A DNA stretch of 7,250 nucleotides from contig JBAZWE010000088.1 in the NCBI GenBank assembly GCA_041660545.1, positions 1 to 7,250 on the forward strand, in the 5' to 3' direction. A program made the position numbers and the translations under genes. This document shows positions 6,526 through 7,250 of this stretch, piece by piece. This stretch comes from JBAZWE01 sp041660545 (GTDB lineage: Bacteria > Actinomycetota > Thermoleophilia > BMS3ABIN01). The notes under the pieces are model-generated. The model was given only the letters and a program-made list of their open reading frames with translations. It had not been told where the DNA came from and searched no databases. Positions within the stretch are counted from its first letter, which is position 1, and the number at the start of each line of letters is the position of its first letter.

Positions 6526-6771
6526 ATGTGTCTCGCGGTGCCCGCAAGGATCATCGAAATAGAAAACCAGCTGGTGACGGTCGAGGTGGGCGGCCTGACA
6601 CGGCAGGCTTCCATAGTCCTTCTTCCCGACGCGTCTCTCGGTGATTACGTGCTCATCCACGCGGGTTTCGCCATTTCCAGGATTGATGAGAAGGAAGCGC
6701 TTGAGACGCTGCAACTGTTCGAGCAGCTTTCTGAGGACGACGGCCGGAACCCTTCCGATCCGCAGGATTAA
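6526..6771 (+). CDS. hypC: Hydrogenase assembly chaperone HypC/HupF
   Basis: This small chaperone forms a complex with HypD that holds the Fe(CN)2CO unit, then passes it to the hydrogenase large-subunit precursor. It has 81 residues. The start MCLAVPARI has the essential Cys2, and the beta-barrel core includes VTVEVGGLTRQASI and LGDYVLIHAGFAISRIDEKEA, all typical. The last dozen residues are acidic and polar (EDDGRNPSDPQD) and probably disordered. AAGGAG at 6510-6515, inside the end of hypF, is 10 nt before the ATG. hypD starts 3 bp after the stop. Confidence 0.97.
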   Translation: MCLAVPARIIEIENQLVTVEVGGLTRQASIVLLPDASLGDYVLIHAGFAISRIDEKEALETLQLFEQLSEDDGRNPSDPQD

Positions 6772-6774
6772 TCG

Positions 6775-7250
6775 ATGCCTCTTCCCTACCTGGATGATTT
6801 CCGCAACGGGCCCCAGGTTCGTGGACTTCTGGCCGAACTGACAACGCGGCTGAAAGGCGGGCCTACCCGCAGAATCATGGAGGTATGCGGTACCCACACG
6901 ATGGCAATATCACGCCAGGGCATCCGGCAGGCCCTGCCGCCCGAGCTTAAGTTGATATCGGGTCCCGGTTGTCCCGTATGCGTCACCTCAAACGCCGATA
7001 TCGACAGATTCATAGAGATATCGATGCTGCCGGGAGTGATCGCGGCGACGTTCGGTGACATGCTGCGTGTTCCCGGTACGCGCACGGGGCTGGCGCAGGC
7101 CCGCGGCCGGGGTGCGCAAGTGCGCATCGTCTATTCAACCCTGGATGCCGTCGAGCTTGCAAGGAAGAATCCCGATCATGAAGTCGTTTTTTTCGGAGTC
7201 GGTTTCGAGACGACGGCGCCAACGGTGGCGGCGGCCCTTATGGAAGCCAG
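6775..7250 (+). CDS. hypD: Hydrogenase formation protein HypD (3' end cut by window edge)
   Basis: HypD is an iron-sulphur protein that, with HypC and HypE, assembles the Fe(CN)2CO centre. The visible 158 codons are less than half of the usual 360-380 residues. Signature motifs are intact: MEVCGTHTMAISRQGIR at 35-51 with Cys38 (equivalent to E. coli Cys41), SGPGCPVCVT at 62-71 with Cys66 and Cys69 (E. coli Cys69 and Cys72), FGDMLRVPG at 93-101, and GFETTAPT at 143-150. The iron-sulphur cysteines expected in the C-terminal part lie outside the window. CAGGA at 6763-6767 within the end of hypC supplies the ribosome site. In this gene order hypE is expected next. Confidence 0.97.
   Translation, partial: MPLPYLDDFRNGPQVRGLLAELTTRLKGGPTRRIMEVCGTHTMAISRQGIRQALPPELKLISGPGCPVCVTSNADIDRFIEISMLPGVIAATFGDMLRVPGTRTGLAQARGRGAQVRIVYSTLDAVELARKNPDHEVVFFGVGFETTAPTVAAALMEA

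Noticed and set aside
6322..6897. Minus-strand ORF of 191 codons across hypF, hypC and hypD
   Set aside because: It crosses three real genes with intact motifs and has no recognisable domain.

Overview
The window is bacterial chromosomal DNA with GC content somewhat above 50% (judged by eye). It holds two divergently oriented gene blocks separated by a regulatory region of about 370 bp. The organism is probably an anaerobic or hydrogen-metabolising bacterium, because one block makes the maturation machinery for [NiFe] hydrogenases. The order rodZ-like, pgsA, cinA is best known from Firmicutes and Actinobacteria, where recA usually follows. That points to one of these lineages or a relative, but the sequence alone does not fix the taxonomy.

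Left block, minus strand (about 2600 down to 1): a RodZ-like membrane-anchored helix-turn-helix protein (2523-1747), the phosphatidylglycerophosphate synthase PgsA (1747-1112) whose start overlaps the rodZ stop as TAATG, and CinA (from 1045, running off the left edge). This is a housekeeping cluster for cell shape, phospholipid synthesis and pyridine-nucleotide repair.

Centre (2524-3063): a weak candidate promoter for the left block, an 18-bp dyad, a 12-bp-spaced direct repeat, and a strong candidate promoter firing rightward (TTGACA, 16-bp spacer, extended -10 TGATAATAT). Downstream of that promoter is a leader with two predicted hairpins, then a third hairpin followed by five T's that looks like an intrinsic terminator. 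Overlapping this third hairpin is the start of a short open reading frame (2890-3048, 52 codons) that I do not recognise. It ends in Asp-His-Thr-His-Asp, 15 bp before hypA. This leader plus small ORF is the least explained part of the window.

Right block, plus strand (3064 to the right edge): hypA, hypB, hypF, hypC and hypD (cut by the right edge), tightly packed and probably one operon. HypF and, outside this window, HypE would make the cyanide ligands from carbamoyl phosphate. HypC and HypD carry and assemble the Fe(CN)2CO unit. HypA and HypB then insert nickel. All five genes have intact signature motifs. No hydrogenase structural gene is in the window. I saw no tRNA, rRNA, CRISPR array, insertion sequence or pseudogene.
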